Positions 17,619 through 29,243 of a DNA stretch of 64,000 nucleotides are shown in pieces. The stretch is from Stutzerimonas stutzeri. Lineage in GTDB: Bacteria; Pseudomonadota; Gammaproteobacteria; Pseudomonadales; Pseudomonadaceae. Every line of letters starts with the position of its first letter. Positions within the stretch are counted from its first letter, which is position 1. The position numbers were made by a program, and so were the translations under genes. The stretch is from assembly GCF_002890895.1 (NCBI RefSeq), contig NZ_POUL01000004.1, forward strand, positions 372,001 to 436,000, given 5' to 3'. The notes beneath the pieces are model-generated. The model searched no databases. It was given only the letters and a program-made list of their open reading frames with translations, and was not told the DNA's origin.

Positions 17619-18128
17619 GGTCAATCCTTCAAAGAGATTCGTGTTTGGTTGAGCACCGACTTTTCCCACTGAAACCTGCGTGTTTGCGCTGATGATGCGG
17701 GCAACACGCGGCAGAGCGTCGAAATATCGACCGAGACGAGGATTGAACCAAGGAGAGGAGGGTATGCAGTTACGACCGCAAGAGAATTCGGTTAGCTGTG
17801 GAATGATCGTGGCATTCCTGCACACAGCGACGCGTGGGCCGTTGAGTGAGTCAGCATACTGATGTCTCGAGCTGATGCGTTAATCGCTTCCCCGTCCCTC
17901 AGGACGACTCGTTCCAGTCGCAACCTCGTCAGTCCGCCTTGTGGGCAGTACAGTCACGGAACGCCTCTGCTGGTTGGCTGAGTGCGATCCGGAGACCCTC
18001 TTCAGGGCCCCTGGTTAGCGGGAGCGGAGCCATAATGCGCTGGCGAAAAGTGTTCGTCAAATGTTTTGTAGTGAACTTTAGTAGGCACTACATTTTTTAA
18101 CTTAGCGGTGTTTCGCCGCTGAACCTTT
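17619..18128. other. Control region upstream of aceA; contains a plus-strand terminator-like hairpin
   Basis: This 510-base gap should hold the aceA promoter, but no confident -35/-10 pair was recognised. At 18067-18098 TGTAGTG and CACTACA pair around 12 bases and are followed on the plus strand by T6, like a weak terminator, although no plus-strand gene ends here. A second hairpin, AGCGG/CCGCT at about 18104-18120, lies just after the stop of the leftward gene at 18129. The short plus frame at 17680-17862 is not credible. Confidence 0.45.
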
Positions 18129-18935
18129 TTAATTCAGCGTGTCTACTTTGAGTCGTAGCGATAGGTCTTGGCGACCGCCGGTGGAATATCTGCGTGCCAG
18201 GCCGCTCTCGCTAGAGCTTGCGGATTCGTCGACGCCACCGAGCTCAATCCATTCCCCAAGCCGCCCGCTCACTCGAGTATCGGTTTGCTGGATATTGATC
18301 GCGCCTGGCTGAGAATTGCTCATGCGGTCGTTATGGCTGCTGATTGTCACTTGCACCCGGTCGCCTTGGACCGTAGCGGTGGCGTAGAAGCCACGAGTTA
18401 CATCCCGATACTGCGTTTGCTGATAGATCTGCCCGTAGCCATCGCTCCCCGTGGTGTTGATTGGGATGCTTTGACCTACCTGGATCAGCGCCGGATAGCC
18501 CTCGGTGGCTTGCACTTGTTGAACTCCGCCGCCTTGGCTACTAGTACTGTGACGAATAATCCTCACCTGGTCCCGACCTCTGTTCTCGCCGCGTCCGCTC
18601 TGGATCTCGACGTCGCCGATGCGCGTAGCGCCGTCGATGCGGTAGCCACTTTCGATGCCTGTAGCCGTGTTTTGCGTATCGACGCTGATGAGCAATCTGC
18701 GGGGTTCAGTATCGAGCCTGGTCAGCACCTCGCGCAATTTAGTGATTACAGCAGGCGGTGCATTGACGATCAGCTGGTTACCATATGCATTGACCTTACC
18801 TTGATCTCCTACCACTGATTGAGCAATCGGTAGTACGTCTTCAGCCATGCGGAAATCCAGAGGAATGACCTCTGTCGCGGCCTGCAGCGTCGAGCCAACG
18901 ATCAACAGGCAGGCAGCGAGAACGTTACGAGTCAT
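18129..18935 (-). CDS. Exported secretin N-domain-like protein
   Basis: A 268-residue exported protein. The first 20 residues are a signal peptide (MTRNVLAACLLIVGSTLQAA). Residues about 22-80 (IPLDFRMAEDVLPIAQSVVG; NQLIVNAPPAVITKLREVL) match the short secretin/NolW-type N-domain found in type II and III secretion rings and pilus secretins, but there is no C-terminal secretin barrel, so it is not a pore. The remainder is Gln/Ser/Gly-rich beta-type sequence. Its start overlaps the preceding gene by four bases (ATGA). A similar gene stands next to aceA in P. aeruginosa. Role unknown; a periplasmic partner of another assembly is possible. Confidence 0.75.
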   Translation of the reverse strand: MTRNVLAACLLIVGSTLQAATEVIPLDFRMAEDVLPIAQSVVGDQGKVNAYGNQLIVNAPPAVITKLREVLTRLDTEPRRLLISVDTQNTATGIESGYRIDGATRIGDVEIQSGRGENRGRDQVRIIRHSTSSQGGGVQQVQATEGYPALIQVGQSIPINTTGSDGYGQIYQQTQYRDVTRGFYATATVQGDRVQVTISSHNDRMSNSQPGAINIQQTDTRVSGRLGEWIELGGVDESASSSESGLARRYSTGGRQDLSLRLKVDTLN

Positions 18936-19561
18936 AGTAGAAAACTCCGCATATCGGGATCAGGGAGACTACGGTCCCAGGCGGCATCGAATAGCCTTTG
19001 CTGTTGCCGAGCACGCCCTGGGTCCCGGTATAACGCATGACCAGAGAATTGATCAGCGTTCGGTCGAATCAGCATGCCGCATTCATCGGCTATGAGAAAT
19101 GCGGAGGCTTGTATTGGATAATCCGGATGAGCGCTGCGAATGCGGCAGTTGCTGGTTAATCTGCGGCTGAGGGTGACCAGGCGGTGCCCTTCGATGACTG
19201 CGCGAGACGAGTCACCCACCAAGATACGCAGGCGATTGCGCGGATGCGCCCGCAAAAACCGCGAGCATGACATTTGAATGCTGCTGTGGTTGTACAACCA
19301 GGGTTCCAGATCTGGTGTGTAGATGCTCAGGTTGCGCCTGACTTGCTCAACCAGCGAAAGCGCGTGCTCACGTGCTCCAGTCATGTCATGGAATGGCTGA
19401 ATTGTTGTATCGACACCTAGCGAAAACGGCGCTGCGCTCCATTCTGGGAGCGGTGTTGGCGTTGCCGCTGGGTTGTCAATCTGGAAACGACCCGGTGACT
19501 GGAACTCGATCATCGACGGGGCGTCTTTACTGACAGAGTGATCCGGGTCGTCATGCGCCAT
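18932..19561 (-). CDS. Conserved protein, PLD-like (DUF7931-type) domain
   Basis: A 209-residue cytoplasmic protein with no signal peptide. Residues about 45-190 (ALSLVEQVRRNLSIYTPDLE; LRILVGDSSRAVIEGHRLV) resemble the domain found fused or adjacent to GNAT acetyltransferases in pseudomonads, with a phospholipase D-like layout but no HKD catalytic motif. The ATG at 19561 lies just after the GNAT stop and was chosen because the upstream part of the open frame overlaps GNAT sequence. The GNAT gene upstream and the exported secretin-like gene downstream are tightly packed with it, so a single operon is likely. Function unknown. Confidence 0.65.
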   Translation of the reverse strand: MAHDDPDHSVSKDAPSMIEFQSPGRFQIDNPAATPTPLPEWSAAPFSLGVDTTIQPFHDMTGAREHALSLVEQVRRNLSIYTPDLEPWLYNHSSIQMSCSRFLRAHPRNRLRILVGDSSRAVIEGHRLVTLSRRLTSNCRIRSAHPDYPIQASAFLIADECGMLIRPNADQFSGHALYRDPGRARQQQRLFDAAWDRSLPDPDMRSFLL

Positions 19562-19565
19562 ATGG

Positions 19566-19991
19566 CTAGTGGCTCTTTCGTAGCATATCGACGTGGGGGA
19601 GGCCGGCTTCGAGAAACTCTTCGCTGACGACTTCAAAACCAAGACGCTCATAGAACGACGTGGCGTGTACTTGGGCGGTAAGTCGCTGTTCATTAAGGCC
19701 GCGCCGCTCGGCCTCGTCAATAACCGCTTTCATCAGCGCGCCGCCGACGTTCATCCCTCGCCAGTCGCGCAATACCGAAACGCGACCAATGTGTCCGTCA
19801 TTGAGTAATCGGGCGGTACCGATCGGATAGCCGCTTTCCAGAGCTAGGAAATGCACGGCCTCAGCATCATCCGAATCCCATTCCAATTCGGGCGGTACCG
19901 ATTGCTCAGCAATGAACACAGTCTCCCGAATCCGGCGTAGGTCGGCGTTGTCCTGCTGCCAGTCGGCGATGCGAACTTCTATGTCACTCAT
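19566..19991 (-). CDS. GNAT family N-acetyltransferase
   Basis: A 141-residue acetyl-CoA-dependent acetyltransferase of the ElaA/YjcF-like type. Visible are the acetyl-CoA loop (VLRDWRGMNVGGALM), the FYERLGFE strand-turn and the substrate-side TVFIAEQSVPPELEWD segment. The start at 19991 overlaps the end of the upstream cupin gene by eight bases, which indicates coupling. The substrate cannot be told from sequence. Confidence 0.88.
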   Translation of the reverse strand: MSDIEVRIADWQQDNADLRRIRETVFIAEQSVPPELEWDSDDAEAVHFLALESGYPIGTARLLNDGHIGRVSVLRDWRGMNVGGALMKAVIDEAERRGLNEQRLTAQVHATSFYERLGFEVVSEEFLEAGLPHVDMLRKSH

Positions 19992-21150
19992 CAGCAAACT
20001 CCAGACTTCCCTGTTTGACCAGTTGCAGCATGAGATTACGCCCATCCTCATCGCTCAGCCACCCAGCGAGGTTTTCTGCATGGAGCGCGTCGGCGGAACA
20101 AACCAATTTCAGCAGCTCTTTTAAGTGGCCTGGCAGCAGTCGGCTTTGGCCGCTGGCAAACAGCAACAGGCCGATGTCTACCTCGCTCCAGGCCAGCCGT
20201 GCACTCAGGTTGCGGACCAGTATGGCGCCATCCTCAAGCGCTGCCAGCATTGCCTGTTCGTCAATCTCCGGCCCCTGTACTCGCTCTGGATAGCGCGGCT
20301 CGGTCATGAACTGCCCGAACCAGGTGAGCAGCAAGCGCTCGTCACCCATATGCTCGGCGAGCATCGCTCGCAAGCGATCCAGCGCATCGCTCTGGATCTG
20401 GTGTGGGTCTTCGATCGGGAGGAGGTCTGCATCACTGTAACGTTCTTCATCAGGCAAAAACTGCGCGAGGAAGTCGGTGAAGTGGGTTAGGACCTCGGCC
20501 GCGCTAGGTGCTCTGAAGCCCAGTGAGTAGGTCATGCATGCGTCTTCGGCGGTGCCGAAATGAGCCAGTCTCGGCGGCAGATAAAGCATGTCGCCTGGCT
20601 CGAGCACCCATTCGTCAGTGCCTTGAAAATCCGCAAGTATGCGCAGGTCGGCATGCTTGAGCATTGCGCTCTCGCTGTCGCACATCTGTCCTACGCGCCA
20701 GCGCCGCTGTCCATGGGCCTGTAGCAGGAAAACGTCGTAATTGTCGAAATGCGGACCCACTCCACCGCCCGGCGCGGCGAAGCTGACCATTACGTCGTCG
20801 ATTCGCCAGTTTGGCAGGAAACGAAAATGCTCGATCAGCTCGGCGACTTCCGGCACTAGCTGATCGACGGCCTGTACGAGCAGAGTCCAGTCTCGTTCTG
20901 GCAGGTTCTGATAGGTGTCCTCGCTGAACGGTCCTCGGCGGAGTTCCCATGGCGTGTCGCCATGCTCGATGACCAGGCGCGACTCGACTTCTTCTTCCAG
21001 CGAAAGACCAGCCAATTCGTCCGGAGACACCGGGCTTTCAAGCCCAGGAATGGCCTGGCGGACCAGTAGGGGTTTTTTCTGCCAGTAGTCACGAAGAAAC
21101 TCGCGCGCGCTGATCCCGCCGAGGATTTGCAAAGGGGTGTCGGAAGTCAT
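19984..21150 (-). CDS. roxA: JmjC/cupin ribosomal oxygenase, RoxA (YcfD)-like
   Basis: A 388-residue Fe(II)/2-oxoglutarate oxygenase. E. coli YcfD (RoxA) hydroxylates an Arg in ribosomal protein L16, and this protein has the same plan: JmjC barrel with the metal triad visible as HFD in GGVGPHFDNYDVF and the distal His in LPPRLAHFG, then a C-terminal dimerisation/winged-helix part. It starts a leftward group with the GNAT, PLD-like and secretin-like genes. Assignment to L16 hydroxylation rests on family resemblance. Confidence 0.88.
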   Translation of the reverse strand: MTSDTPLQILGGISAREFLRDYWQKKPLLVRQAIPGLESPVSPDELAGLSLEEEVESRLVIEHGDTPWELRRGPFSEDTYQNLPERDWTLLVQAVDQLVPEVAELIEHFRFLPNWRIDDVMVSFAAPGGGVGPHFDNYDVFLLQAHGQRRWRVGQMCDSESAMLKHADLRILADFQGTDEWVLEPGDMLYLPPRLAHFGTAEDACMTYSLGFRAPSAAEVLTHFTDFLAQFLPDEERYSDADLLPIEDPHQIQSDALDRLRAMLAEHMGDERLLLTWFGQFMTEPRYPERVQGPEIDEQAMLAALEDGAILVRNLSARLAWSEVDIGLLLFASGQSRLLPGHLKELLKLVCSADALHAENLAGWLSDEDGRNLMLQLVKQGSLEFADE

Positions 21151-21187
21151 GCCAGGTACCTTGCTCTATCAAGAGCCGCAAATAAAA

Positions 21188-21208
21188 ACGCCCGGCACAG
21201 CCGGGCGT
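21188..21208 (-). terminator. Intrinsic terminator of purB
   Basis: ACGCCCGGC and GCCGGGCGT pair around ACA; on the minus strand TTTTATT follows. It lies between purB and the roxA start. Confidence 0.85.
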
Positions 21209-21224
21209 GCAAAAAATGGGTCGC

Positions 21225-22706
<1,482 letters not shown>

Positions 22707-23330
22707 TTATTCCGAGCGGAGCATAGGGTAGAGCTCGTCGAGCAACTTACGCCGGCTGAATACCATCTGCCACCGGTGCCCGCCAAGCTGGCGCCAGAGC
22801 CGCGCCGAACGAATGCCTGCCAGCAGAAGCGCGCGGATCTTGGCGGCGTTGTCGCTCTGCTGAAGGTGGCGCATATCACCTTGGACCTGAATACGTTGGC
22901 GAAAGGTGCTAAGTGTGTCTTGGTACAGTCCACCAAATGAGGCGATCACATTTTCGTGCGTCAGACCAAAGTGGTCGGCCTGCTGCTGTATCTGGTCCAG
23001 GCGACTACCGATCACCTGTAACAGGTCTCTACGTTTATCCAGTTGCCGTTCCAGGCCTATCATCGCCAGCGCGTAGCGCAGCGGCTCGCGTTGCAGACTG
23101 CTGGTGTCTCGTTCCAGTGCGCCGACCAGGGCTCGATAGCCCTCCCGAAGGTTCAAGTCATCGCCGCCATAGATTTCCAGAGCAGGCTTGTCTTCTCGAA
23201 CCAATAGGCTGCCTAGCAGGTTTGCCAAGGCAGCGTTTGGTACCTGGCCGGTTCGGGCTATTCGATCAACCAGTGCCGCCGCTTCGAATACAGCGCCGAG
23301 GGCAACGAGCTGTTCCTGTCGCGGCGTCAT
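22707..23330 (-). CDS. hflD: High-frequency lysogenization protein HflD
   Basis: A 207-residue, mainly helical, membrane-associated protein. In E. coli HflD binds the lambda CII activator and affects lysogeny; its native role is unclear. It shows the family opening ([21 protein letters not shown]) and the [15 protein letters not shown] segment. Its start overlaps the mnmA stop by four bases, the usual mnmA-hflD-purB arrangement, consistent with one transcript. Confidence 0.92.
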   Translation of the reverse strand: MTPRQEQLVALGAVFEAAALVDRIARTGQVPNAALANLLGSLLVREDKPALEIYGGDDLNLREGYRALVGALERDTSSLQREPLRYALAMIGLERQLDKRRDLLQVIGSRLDQIQQQADHFGLTHENVIASFGGLYQDTLSTFRQRIQVQGDMRHLQQSDNAAKIRALLLAGIRSARLWRQLGGHRWQMVFSRRKLLDELYPMLRSE

Positions 23331-24457
23331 GGGCGGGCTCCAGCGAACCAGGGCTCTGCAGTTTCGATCACGCCGCCACCGAGGCAGACCTCGCCGTCAT
23401 AGAACACCACGGACTGCCCAGGCGTTACGGCGCGTTGCGGCTCCACGAATACCGCACGATAGCCGTTATCGGTCTGCTCCAGCGTGCAGGTCTGGTCGCT
23501 TTGGCGGTAGCGAACCTTGGCTGAGAGTCGCAAGGGTGTGGACACGTCGATCGGATTGACCCAGAAAATTTCCGACACCAGCAGGGCGCGAGAAAACAGC
23601 CAGGGGTGATCATTGCCTTGTCCTACTACCAGCACGTTGCGTTCAAGATCTTTGTTCAAAACATACCAGGGCTCGTCGCTGGCATCCTTAAGGCCGCCAA
23701 TTCCCAAACCCTGTCGCTGGCCAATGGTGTGATACATGAGGCCGTGATGGCGCCCAATGATCTCGCCTTCAATCGTCTCGATGTCGCCCGGCTGAGCAGG
23801 CAGATACTGCTTGAGAAAATCGCTGAACCGGCGTTCGCCAATGAAGCAGATTCCTGTCGAGTCCTTCTTCTTTGCCGTAGCCAAGCCGTGTTTTTCGGCA
23901 ACTGCCCGGACTGCGGGCTTTTCTAGCTCGCCTACCGGAAACAGTGTCTTGCCCAGCTGCTCGCCGCCAACAGCATGAAGGAAATAGCTTTGATCCTTGT
24001 TCGGGTCTAGGCCCTTGAGCAACTCGCTGCGCCCATCAATGTCGCGGCGTCGCACGTAATGTCCGGTGGCAATCAGGTCGGCGCCGAGCGCGAGGGCATA
24101 ATCAAGAAACGCCTTGAACTTGATCTCGCGGTTGCAAAGAATGTCCGGGTTCGGCGTCCTTCCGGCTTTGTATTCAGCCAAAAAGTGCTCGAACACGTTG
24201 TCCCAATACTCGGCGGCAAAGTTGGCTGTATGCAGTTTGATGCCGATCCGGTCACAGACGGCCTGAGCGTCAGCGAGATCTTCCCGCGCAGTGCAGTACT
24301 CGGTGCCGTCATCTTCTTCCCAGTTCTTCATGAACAGGCCTTCGACCTGGTATCCCTGCTCAAGCAAAAGCAGGGCGGAAACCGAGGAGTCGACGCCGCC
24401 GGACATGCCGACGATGACGCGCAGGTTTTCAGGGGCAATGAGCGGTGAATCAGGCAT
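23327..24457 (-). CDS. mnmA: tRNA-specific 2-thiouridylase
   Basis: Inserts sulfur at the 2-position of wobble uridine in tRNA-Lys, -Glu and -Gln, taking sulfur from the IscS-Tus relay. The 376-residue protein has the PP-loop GMSGGVDSS (residues 18-26), and the two catalytic cysteines appear as Cys108 ([10 protein letters not shown]) and Cys204 ([10 protein letters not shown]). The Tus relay genes that feed this enzyme are also in this window, at about 45-46.5 kb. Confidence 0.97.
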   Translation of the reverse strand: MPDSPLIAPENLRVIVGMSGGVDSSVSALLLLEQGYQVEGLFMKNWEEDDGTEYCTAREDLADAQAVCDRIGIKLHTANFAAEYWDNVFEHFLAEYKAGRTPNPDILCNREIKFKAFLDYALALGADLIATGHYVRRRDIDGRSELLKGLDPNKDQSYFLHAVGGEQLGKTLFPVGELEKPAVRAVAEKHGLATAKKKDSTGICFIGERRFSDFLKQYLPAQPGDIETIEGEIIGRHHGLMYHTIGQRQGLGIGGLKDASDEPWYVLNKDLERNVLVVGQGNDHPWLFSRALLVSEIFWVNPIDVSTPLRLSAKVRYRQSDQTCTLEQTDNGYRAVFVEPQRAVTPGQSVVFYDGEVCLGGGVIETAEPWFAGARP

Positions 24458-24523
24458 AAAGACTCAGGATTAACTGCAAAACATCAATTCTAACAGGCCG
24501 GCATAGCCAGCGGTTAAGGTCGA

Positions 24524-24964
24524 TCAGTCACGGATGACGGCGAGGTCGTGGGTCGGGCCAGTCAGGTAGTCATCAATACAGCGAAGAATCAGCTCGCTGC
24601 GCCAACGTTCTGGTTGCCGGGCCAGTTCGTCTCGAGTCAACCAGAGGGCGGCGACAACGCCGGTGTCGAGCTCGCGCTGCGAGTCATGGCGAATCGGCGA
24701 GGCCGAGAAGCAGACGCGCTGGTAGGTCACGCCATTGCTTGGGGCTGTGTAAAGGTAGATTCCCACTACGCCCTCAAGCTGGACTTCCCAGCCGGTTTCC
24801 TCAAGGGTTTCGCGTACCGCCGCCTGGCGTAATGTCTCGTCGGGCTCTAGGTGTCCCGCCGGTTGGTTGAGTACCAATCGGCCGCCTTTTGATTCCTCGA
24901 CCATGAGGAAGCGGCCATCGGCTTCCACAATCGTCGCCACGGTGATGTGTGGGTGCCAGGTCAT
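24524..24964 (-). CDS. NUDIX hydrolase next to mnmA
   Basis: A 146-residue NUDIX protein; the NUDIX box runs from Gly37 to Trp59 (G-x5-E-x7-RETLEET-G-W), complete with its metal-binding glutamates. Similar proteins beside mnmA (NudJ-like) hydrolyse nucleoside di- or triphosphates and thiamine pyrophosphate precursors. The ATG at 24964 follows AGAGG; longer open frame upstream is not supported. Substrate uncertain. It is followed by mnmA after 66 bases. Confidence 0.9.
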   Translation of the reverse strand: MTWHPHITVATIVEADGRFLMVEESKGGRLVLNQPAGHLEPDETLRQAAVRETLEETGWEVQLEGVVGIYLYTAPSNGVTYQRVCFSASPIRHDSQRELDTGVVAALWLTRDELARQPERWRSELILRCIDDYLTGPTHDLAVIRD

Positions 24965-25025
24965 TTTTGGCCTCTGCATTTTATCGAGCTTCGATGACAG
25001 CGCATTGGGCGCGTCCGAAAAAAGA

Positions 25026-25048
25026 AACCCCGGCTTAGCGCCGGGGTT
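25026..25048 (-). terminator. Intrinsic terminator of idh
   Basis: AACCCCGGC and GCCGGGGTT pair around five bases; read leftward TTTCTTTTTT follows. Confidence 0.9.
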
Positions 25049-25079
25049 CAGTTTCATGCGTCAGTAACAGCAGCCCTGA

Positions 25080-27305
25080 TCAAGCCAGGGCAGCGAGCGC
25101 AGCGTTGAACGTTGCGCTAGGGCGCATCGCCTTGCTGGTCAGCTCAGGGTTGGAGCGATAGTAGCCGCCAATGTCGACTGGCTTACCCTGCACCTCGGCC
25201 AGCTCAGCAAGAATGGCTTCTTCGTTATCCTTCAGCTGCTTCGCCAGGGGGGCGAACTGGGCCTGCAGGTCGGCGTCTTCGGTTTGTGCTGCGAGCTCCT
25301 GCGCCCAGTACAGCGCCAGGTAGAAGTGGCTTCCGCGGTTGTCCAGTTCGCCGGTGCGGCGAGACGGGGACTTGTTGTTGTCGAGCAGCTTGCCCGTAGC
25401 AGCGTCCAGCGTCTTGCCAAGTAGCTTGGCTTTGACGTTGTCAGTTTTTATGCCGGTCTCTTCCAGCGACACGGCCAGCGCCAGGAATTCGCCCAACGAG
25501 TCCCAGCGCAGATGGTTTTCTTCGATCAGCTGCTGGACGTGCTTGGGTGCAGAGCCACCGGCACCGGTTTCGTACATGCCGCCACCGGCCATAAGAGGGA
25601 CGATAGACAGCATCTTCGCTGAAGTCCCGAGTTCCATGATCGGGAACAAGTCGGTCAGGTAATCGCGCAGCACGTTGCCGGTCACGGAGATGGTGTCCTG
25701 GCCACGAATCAAGCGTTCCATGCTGACGCGGATGGCTTCGTTGTAGCCCATCATGCGGATGTCGAGGCCAGCTATGTCATGGTCCTGCAGGTAGGTTTCA
25801 ACCTTCTTCTGAAGCTCGCGATCATGAGCGCGCTCTGGGTCAAGCCAGAAAATCGCCGGCGTATCCGATTGGCGCGCGCGGGTCACGGCCAGCTTGACCC
25901 AGTCGCGAATCGGGGCGTCTTTGGTCTGGCATGCGCGCCAGATGTCGCCTTTCTCCACGGGGTGCTGCATCAGTACGGTGCCGTCGGCCAGCACGACACG
26001 CATGATGCCGTCCGCTTGCATCTCGAACGTCTTGTCGTGAGAGCCGTACTCTTCGGCCTTTTGTGCCATCAGGCCAACGTTCGGTACGCTGCCCATGGTC
26101 ACAGGATCAAAGGCGCCGTTGGTTTTGCAGAAGTTGATCATCTCCTGGTAGATGCGAGCATAGGTGCTCTCCGGCATCACCGCCTTGGTGTCTTTCTGCT
26201 TTCCGTCTTTGCCCCACATCTGACCCGAATTGCGGATCATGGCGGGCATGGAGGCGTCGACGATCACATCACTCGGGATGTGCAGGTTGGTGATGCCTTT
26301 GACAGAGTCAACCATCGCCATTTCAGGACGCTCGGCATAGCAGGCGTGGATGTCGTGAAGGATCTCTTCCTGCTGGGAGTCGGGCAGCGACTTGATCTTG
26401 TCGTAGACGCTGCTGATTCCATTGTTCGGATTAACGCCCAGTTCTTTGAAGAGCTCGCCGTACTTGTCGAAGACGTCCTTGTAGTAAACGCTAACGGCAT
26501 GGCCGAAGACGATCGGATGCGAGATTTTCATCATGGTCGCCTTGACGTGCAGTGACCACATAACGCCGGTTTCTTTGCAATCCTGCAGCGTTTGCTCGAA
26601 AAATTCGCGCAGCTTGTTGCAGCTCATGAACATGCCGTCGAGCACTTCGCCTTTTTGTAGCGAAAGCTGCTTCTTGACCTCGACGTTACCATCCTTGCCG
26701 ACAAACTCGATGCGCACATCGCCGGCTGCTTCCATGGTGATGGATTGTTCGCTGGAGAAGAAATCGCCGCCGCGCATGTAGTCCGCATGCGACTGCGACG
26801 CCTTGCTCCACTTGCCCATAGAGTGCGGGTGCTTGCGAGCGAAGGCTTTAACGGCCGCTGGTGCGCGCCGATCAGAGTTTCCTTCTCGCAGGACGGGGTT
26901 TACCGCGCTGCCGAGCACCTTGCCGTAGCGTGCACGCACTTCCTTGTCCGCTTCTGTTTGCGGATCTTCTGGAAAGTTGGGGAGGTTATAGCCCAAGGCT
27001 TGCAGTTCGGCGATAGCAGCCTTGAGCTGAGGTACGGAGGCGCTGATGTTGGGCAGCTTGATGATGTTGGCGTCCGGCTGGTTCGTCAGCTCGGCAAGCT
27101 TGGCCAGGTCATCGTCTACTACTTTATCGGCATCCAGCTGGTCAGCAAAGCTTGCAAGAATGCGCCCTGCGAGAGAGATGTCACGTGTTTCGACGGCTAT
27201 ATCAGCGGAGGCGGCAAAGGCTTCTACAATTGGCAGAAGCGAGTAGGTGGCCAGCGCCGGGGCTTCGTCGGTGAAGGTGTAGATAATCTTCGAGCGGGTG
27301 GACAT
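25080..27305 (-). CDS. idh: NADP-dependent isocitrate dehydrogenase, monomeric type
   Basis: Oxidatively decarboxylates isocitrate to 2-oxoglutarate. This is the 741-residue single-chain form (IDH-II), unrelated in length and domain order to the homodimeric Icd encoded divergently next door. Family segments include the start [34 protein letters not shown], and [16 protein letters not shown]. In bacteria with both forms, the monomeric enzyme is often differently regulated (growth phase, temperature). The ATG at 27303-27305 is preceded on its strand by AGAGAG. Confidence 0.97.
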   Translation of the reverse strand: MSTRSKIIYTFTDEAPALATYSLLPIVEAFAASADIAVETRDISLAGRILASFADQLDADKVVDDDLAKLAELTNQPDANIIKLPNISASVPQLKAAIAELQALGYNLPNFPEDPQTEADKEVRARYGKVLGSAVNPVLREGNSDRRAPAAVKAFARKHPHSMGKWSKASQSHADYMRGGDFFSSEQSITMEAAGDVRIEFVGKDGNVEVKKQLSLQKGEVLDGMFMSCNKLREFFEQTLQDCKETGVMWSLHVKATMMKISHPIVFGHAVSVYYKDVFDKYGELFKELGVNPNNGISSVYDKIKSLPDSQQEEILHDIHACYAERPEMAMVDSVKGITNLHIPSDVIVDASMPAMIRNSGQMWGKDGKQKDTKAVMPESTYARIYQEMINFCKTNGAFDPVTMGSVPNVGLMAQKAEEYGSHDKTFEMQADGIMRVVLADGTVLMQHPVEKGDIWRACQTKDAPIRDWVKLAVTRARQSDTPAIFWLDPERAHDRELQKKVETYLQDHDIAGLDIRMMGYNEAIRVSMERLIRGQDTISVTGNVLRDYLTDLFPIMELGTSAKMLSIVPLMAGGGMYETGAGGSAPKHVQQLIEENHLRWDSLGEFLALAVSLEETGIKTDNVKAKLLGKTLDAATGKLLDNNKSPSRRTGELDNRGSHFYLALYWAQELAAQTEDADLQAQFAPLAKQLKDNEEAILAELAEVQGKPVDIGGYYRSNPELTSKAMRPSATFNAALAALA

Positions 27306-27671
27306 GTAGAGTTGACTCTCTCTTGCTGAGCGTGCACAGAAACTCGAAGTGCGCAGGTAGGCGCCCTGGCTGCGTCAGCCGTGCCAGTCTCGAGGTTCGC
27401 CGCGATGATGTTGGATGCAGCACCACTGGAGTGTTGAGTGTTTGATCCGACCGGCTGCGGTTGGCAGCCTGGCGGTGCAAAGGCAAGGATCTCGTCAAAG
27501 ATCGGCTGCCTCTCATGACTCGTTAGTCACCTAAGCAGTATATCACCGACGCCCGTTGTCAAAGAATGCCCTGGCCATACGACGAACGAACATATGGTTT
27601 AGGCCGATTCAACTGGGTTACTCTTCGAAGATGACCACTGTTTAATGTTTAACCACAAAACGGAGTCCAGC
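27306..27671. promoter_or_regulatory. Divergent control region of idh and icd
   Basis: The 366 bases separate the starts of two isocitrate dehydrogenase genes transcribed away from each other and must hold both promoters. A weak plus-strand candidate is TTGTCA at 27556-27561; no good -10 at standard spacing was found. No repeats or small genes were recognised. Confidence 0.5.
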
Positions 27672-28928
27672 ATGGGATACCAAAAGATCCAGGTGCCTGC
27701 CAACGGTGACAAAATCACCGTCAATACCGATAACACTCTGAACGTACCCAACAATCCGATCATCCCTTATATAGAAGGTGACGGTATTGGCGTGGACATC
27801 AGCCCAGTGATGATCAAGGTAGTCGATGCTGCCGTAGAGAAGGCCTACGGCGGTGAGCGCAAGATCGCCTGGATGGAGATCTATGCAGGTGAAAAGGCGA
27901 CGCAGGTGTATGACCAGGACACCTGGCTACCCAAGGAAACCCTGGATGTAGTGCGTGATTTTGTGGTGTCGATCAAGGGGCCGCTGACCACTCCGGTCGG
28001 GGGCGGCATTCGCTCGTTGAACGTCGCGCTGCGTCAGGAGCTTGATCTTTATGTATGTCAGCGTCCGGTTCGCTGGTTTACCGGTGTGCCTAGCCCAGTG
28101 AAGAAGCCTGCCGATGTGGACATGGTCATCTTCCGCGAGAACTCAGAAGACATTTACGCGGGCGTAGAGTGGAAGGCCGGTTCCCCTGAGTGCGAAAAGG
28201 TCATCAAGTTTCTAACTGAAGAAATGGGCGTCAAGAAGATCCGCTTTACTGAAAACTGCGGTATCGGTATCAAGCCGGTTTCGCTGGAAGGGACCAAGCG
28301 GCTGGTGCGTAAGGCACTGCAGTATGCAGTTGACAATGACCGTAGCTCGGTCACCTTGGTGCACAAGGGCAACATCATGAAGTTCACCGAAGGCGCATTC
28401 AAAGAGTGGGGCTACGAGGTGGCACGCGACGAGTTCGGTGCCGAGTTGCTGGACGGTGGCCCGTGGATGCAATTCAAGAATCCCACCACAGGAAAGAATA
28501 TCGTCGTCAAGGACGCCATTGCTGATGCAATGCTTCAGCAGATCCTGCTGCGTCCCGCCGAGTACGACGTTATTGCAACCCTTAATCTGAACGGCGACTA
28601 CCTGTCCGATGCGTTGGCGGCGGAAGTAGGCGGCATCGGTATCGCGCCGGGCGCCAATCTCTCGGACACGGTTGCCATGTTTGAGGCCACGCACGGCACC
28701 GCGCCAAAGTACGCGGGTCAGGACAAAGTCAACCCTGGGTCGCTGATCCTTTCGGCGGAAATGATGCTGCGTCACATGGGGTGGCTGGAAGCGGCGGATC
28801 TGATTATCAAGTCGACCGAAAGCGCTATCGCTGCCAAGACAGTGACTTATGACTTCGAGCGCCTGATGGACGGCGCGAAGCTTATGTCCTGCTCTGAATT
28901 TGGCGACGCCATGATCTCCCACATGTAA
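27672..28928 (+). CDS. icd: NADP-dependent isocitrate dehydrogenase, homodimeric
   Basis: TCA-cycle enzyme converting isocitrate to 2-oxoglutarate. The 418-residue protein is of the E. coli Icd type: Ser115 in [12 protein letters not shown] is the substrate-binding Ser that AceK phosphorylates in E. coli, [11 protein letters not shown] and [11 protein letters not shown] are the metal- and cofactor-binding segments. The ATG at 27672 (MGYQKIQVP) was chosen over one 27 bases upstream because it gives the typical 418-residue length and follows CGGAG. Phosphorylation control would divert isocitrate to AceA. Confidence 0.97.
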   Translation: MGYQKIQVPANGDKITVNTDNTLNVPNNPIIPYIEGDGIGVDISPVMIKVVDAAVEKAYGGERKIAWMEIYAGEKATQVYDQDTWLPKETLDVVRDFVVSIKGPLTTPVGGGIRSLNVALRQELDLYVCQRPVRWFTGVPSPVKKPADVDMVIFRENSEDIYAGVEWKAGSPECEKVIKFLTEEMGVKKIRFTENCGIGIKPVSLEGTKRLVRKALQYAVDNDRSSVTLVHKGNIMKFTEGAFKEWGYEVARDEFGAELLDGGPWMQFKNPTTGKNIVVKDAIADAMLQQILLRPAEYDVIATLNLNGDYLSDALAAEVGGIGIAPGANLSDTVAMFEATHGTAPKYAGQDKVNPGSLILSAEMMLRHMGWLEAADLIIKSTESAIAAKTVTYDFERLMDGAKLMSCSEFGDAMISHM

Positions 28929-28945
28929 CTGTTCGGGAGAAACAC

Positions 28946-28974
28946 AAAAAGGCCGATCAGTGATCGGCCTTTTT
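28946..28974 (+). terminator. Intrinsic terminator between icd and cspD
   Basis: AAAAAGGCCGAT and ATCGGCCTTTTT pair around CAGTG; usable in both directions for the convergent genes. Confidence 0.93.
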
Positions 28975-28985
28975 GTTGCCTAGCG

Positions 28986-29243
28986 TCAGGCGTCTACGGT
29001 CGAGCCCTGAGAGGCAGGCGCAACTGCCTCCGCAGTGGTTTGCAGCGACCGTATGTTGGTTGCGTGTAGGCCCTTGGGACCTTGCAGTATGTCGAACATG
29101 ACCGCTTGCCCAGCTTTCAGAGTTCTGTACCCTTCCATTTGAATGGCCGAGTAGTGGGCGAACAGGTCCTCATCGCCGCCGTCTGCTACGATAAATCCGT
29201 AGCCTTTAGCGTTGTTGAACCACTTGACCTTACCGCTTAGCAT
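28986..29243 (-). CDS. cspD: Cold-shock domain protein CspD
   Basis: An 85-residue single-domain OB-fold nucleic-acid binder. RNP1-like KGYGFI and RNP2-like DLFAHYSAI are present, and the C-terminal extension past residue 66 is typical of CspD rather than the 69-residue CspA type. CspD inhibits replication in starved E. coli. The ATG at 29243 (MLSGKVKWFNNAKG) is the family start; an upstream ATG is not. It is divergent from clpS, the usual arrangement. Confidence 0.93.
   Translation of the reverse strand: MLSGKVKWFNNAKGYGFIVADGGDEDLFAHYSAIQMEGYRTLKAGQAVMFDILQGPKGLHATNIRSLQTTAEAVAPASQGSTVDA

Noticed and set aside
17680..17862. 60-codon plus-strand frame upstream of aceA
   Set aside because: Located in the aceA leader without ribosome site; no resemblance to known proteins.
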